This document shows, one piece after another, positions 4,607 through 5,691 of a stretch of DNA of 5,691 bases. The translations under genes were made by a program, and so were the position numbers. The notes beneath the pieces were generated by a model. The model did no database searches and had not been told where the DNA came from. It saw only the letters and a list, made by a program, of their open reading frames with translations. Each line of letters starts with the position of its first letter. Within the stretch, counting starts at the first letter, position 1. Origin of the DNA: an uncultured delta proteobacterium (GTDB taxonomy: Bacteria; Myxococcota_A; Polyangia; Polyangiales; Ga0077539); the NCBI GenBank assembly GCA_903885885.1, contig CAISKJ010000150.1:1-5691 (forward strand), read 5' to 3'.

Positions 4607-5691
4607 ATGTCGGGTGTGAACCATCGACCTCGCATGGTGGGTGACAAGTACGAGATCGAGCGGCACCTCGCGACGGGGGGCATGGGCGAGCTCTACATCG
4701 CCCGCCATGTGCTCACGACGCAGCGCGTGGCGCTCAAGGTGCTCGACCGACGCCTCGCGCGCAACGACGCGAGCCTCGAGCGCTTTCTGCGCGAGGTTCG
4801 CCTCGGCGCCAAGATCGGCCACCCGGCCATCGTGACGGTCTTCGACGCCGGGCTCCACGTGAGCGAAGACGGCCCCGTGCCCTTCCTCGCGATGGAACTC
4901 CTCGAGGGCCAGAACCTCGCGCAGCGCATCGTCCGGGGCGACGTCACGCAGGCCCGCGCGCTCGCGCACATCGCCGCGCTCCTCGATCCCCTCACGGCCG
5001 CCCACGCGAAGGGCGTGGTGCACCGCGACCTCAAGCCCGAGAACATGTTCATCGAGCGCCTCGCCGACGGCGCCGAGCGCGTGCGCCTCCTCGACCTCGG
5101 CATCGCTCTCGACGCCACCGAGGCCGGCAAGGCCACCCTCGCGGGGCAGGCCCTCGGCACCGTGTACTACATGGCCCCCGAGCAGTCGCTCGACGCCCGC
5201 AGCGCCACGCCCGTCTCCGACGTGTGGTCGCTCGGCGTCATGCTCTACCAGTGCCTCGCGGGCGAGTTCCCCTTCGACGGCGACACCGCCGCGGCCGTCA
5301 TTCTCCGCGCGTGCCGCGACCCCCACAAGCCCCTCGGCCTGGCGGCGCCCCACGTCGATCCGCGCCTCGCCGCCCTCGTCGACCGCTGCCTCGCGAAAGA
5401 CCCGCTCGACCGCCCCGGCGACGCGGGCGCCCTGCGCGACGCGCTCGCCCCGCTCCTCGCCGACCCCGCGGTGCACGCCTCCCTCGACGCGCACCTCGTC
5501 GTCACGTGGACCTTCCAATCCCCCGACCCCGTCCCCCACGAAGACCCCTTCGCCGCGCAGCCCGAGGCCGCCTCCCCCTCGGCCATCGCGTCGCTGCGCG
5601 CGCTCGAGTCCATCGGCTCCGCGCGCCCCGCCGCCCCTACGCCGCCCCGCGATTCCGCGCCGCAAAACACCGGCCATTCGCTGCCGCGCCG
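4607..5691 (+). CDS. Hanks-type Ser/Thr protein kinase, C-terminus off the window
   Basis: The frame is open from ATG 4607 to the right edge, 361 complete codons with no stop. A full eukaryotic-like kinase domain spans about residues 15-280: KYEIERHLATGGMGELY (14-30) is the glycine loop, Lys44 in VALK binds ATP, Glu63 in REVRLGAKIGHP (62-73) is the helix-C partner, HRDLKPEN (139-146) is the catalytic loop with Asp141, DLG (163-165) replaces DFG as in many bacterial kinases, and GTVYYMAPEQ (184-193) plus SDVWSLG (204-210) complete the lobe. All catalytic residues are present, so it should be active. The first loop glycine is Ala22. After residue 280 comes a Pro/Ala-rich linker; no membrane helix is reached before the edge, so the sensor or anchor part is unseen. 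An alternative start at Met10 (4634) would still keep the domain. The target is unknown; it is divergent from the enzyme/DUF362 operon. Confidence 0.93.
   Translation, partial: MSGVNHRPRMVGDKYEIERHLATGGMGELYIARHVLTTQRVALKVLDRRLARNDASLERFLREVRLGAKIGHPAIVTVFDAGLHVSEDGPVPFLAMELLEGQNLAQRIVRGDVTQARALAHIAALLDPLTAAHAKGVVHRDLKPENMFIERLADGAERVRLLDLGIALDATEAGKATLAGQALGTVYYMAPEQSLDARSATPVSDVWSLGVMLYQCLAGEFPFDGDTAAAVILRACRDPHKPLGLAAPHVDPRLAALVDRCLAKDPLDRPGDAGALRDALAPLLADPAVHASLDAHLVVTWTFQSPDPVPHEDPFAAQPEAASPSAIASLRALESIGSARPAAPTPPRDSAPQNTGHSLPR

Noticed and set aside
4400..5677. Minus-strand open frame continuing upstream of the adenylating enzyme, which would give an 899-residue protein
   Set aside because: It is antisense to the clearly real kinase gene and translates to low-complexity Gly/Ala/Arg/Val/Glu sequence with no domain. 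Family similarity begins after Met at 4399. The open frame is a by-product of GC-rich codon bias.
1..5691. CRISPR arrays, tRNA or rRNA genes, insertion sequences, long tandem or inverted repeats
   Set aside because: Reading both strands showed no regularly spaced repeats, cloverleaf-like sequence, transposase motif or terminal inverted repeats.

Overview
The window is very GC-rich (by eye around or above 70%), with a strong G/C preference at third codon positions. Its gene content is a Hanks-type Ser/Thr kinase, a YkgJ-type cysteine-cluster protein, a DUF362 protein and a TMTC-like membrane protein. This points to a large-genome deltaproteobacterial lineage, most likely Myxococcota. That is an inference from composition and gene families; there is no rRNA or other taxonomic marker.

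Layout, left to right. (1) Positions 1-720, minus strand: N-terminal 240 residues of a polytopic TMTC/DUF1736-like GT-C membrane protein, running off the left edge. (2) 721-802: a short divergent intergenic region. (3) 803-1270, plus: a SnoaL/NTF2-like protein. (4) 1286-1615, plus: a small YkgJ-type cysteine-cluster protein, 15 nt behind the previous gene and probably co-transcribed with it. (5) 1617-2981, minus: a DUF362 protein, convergent with the cysteine-cluster gene and only 1 nt from it. (6) 2978-4399, minus: a PaaK/CapK-type adenylate-forming enzyme whose stop codon overlaps the DUF362 start by 4 nt (ATGA), so the two form a tight operon transcribed leftward. (7) 4400-4606: a 207-nt divergent intergenic region. 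(8) 4607-5691, plus: a Ser/Thr protein kinase, cut off by the right edge after its catalytic domain.

How the genes may work together. The firmest functional unit is the translationally coupled pair of adenylating enzyme and DUF362 protein. To my knowledge both families turn up in polysaccharide and cell-envelope loci, but no glycosyltransferase, transporter or polymerase is next to them here. The SnoaL-like and cysteine-cluster genes form a second small unit of unknown role. The kinase and the TMTC-like protein are each divergent from a neighbouring unit and may simply be neighbours.

None of the predicted starts has a convincing Shine-Dalgarno sequence. Three have a TTGAC-like hexamer 35-38 nt before the ATG, which fits near-leaderless transcripts. 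I see no mobile element, CRISPR array, tRNA, rRNA or clear intrinsic terminator. No obviously new multi-gene system is evident; the DUF362/adenylating-enzyme pair is the best candidate for a poorly described pathway.
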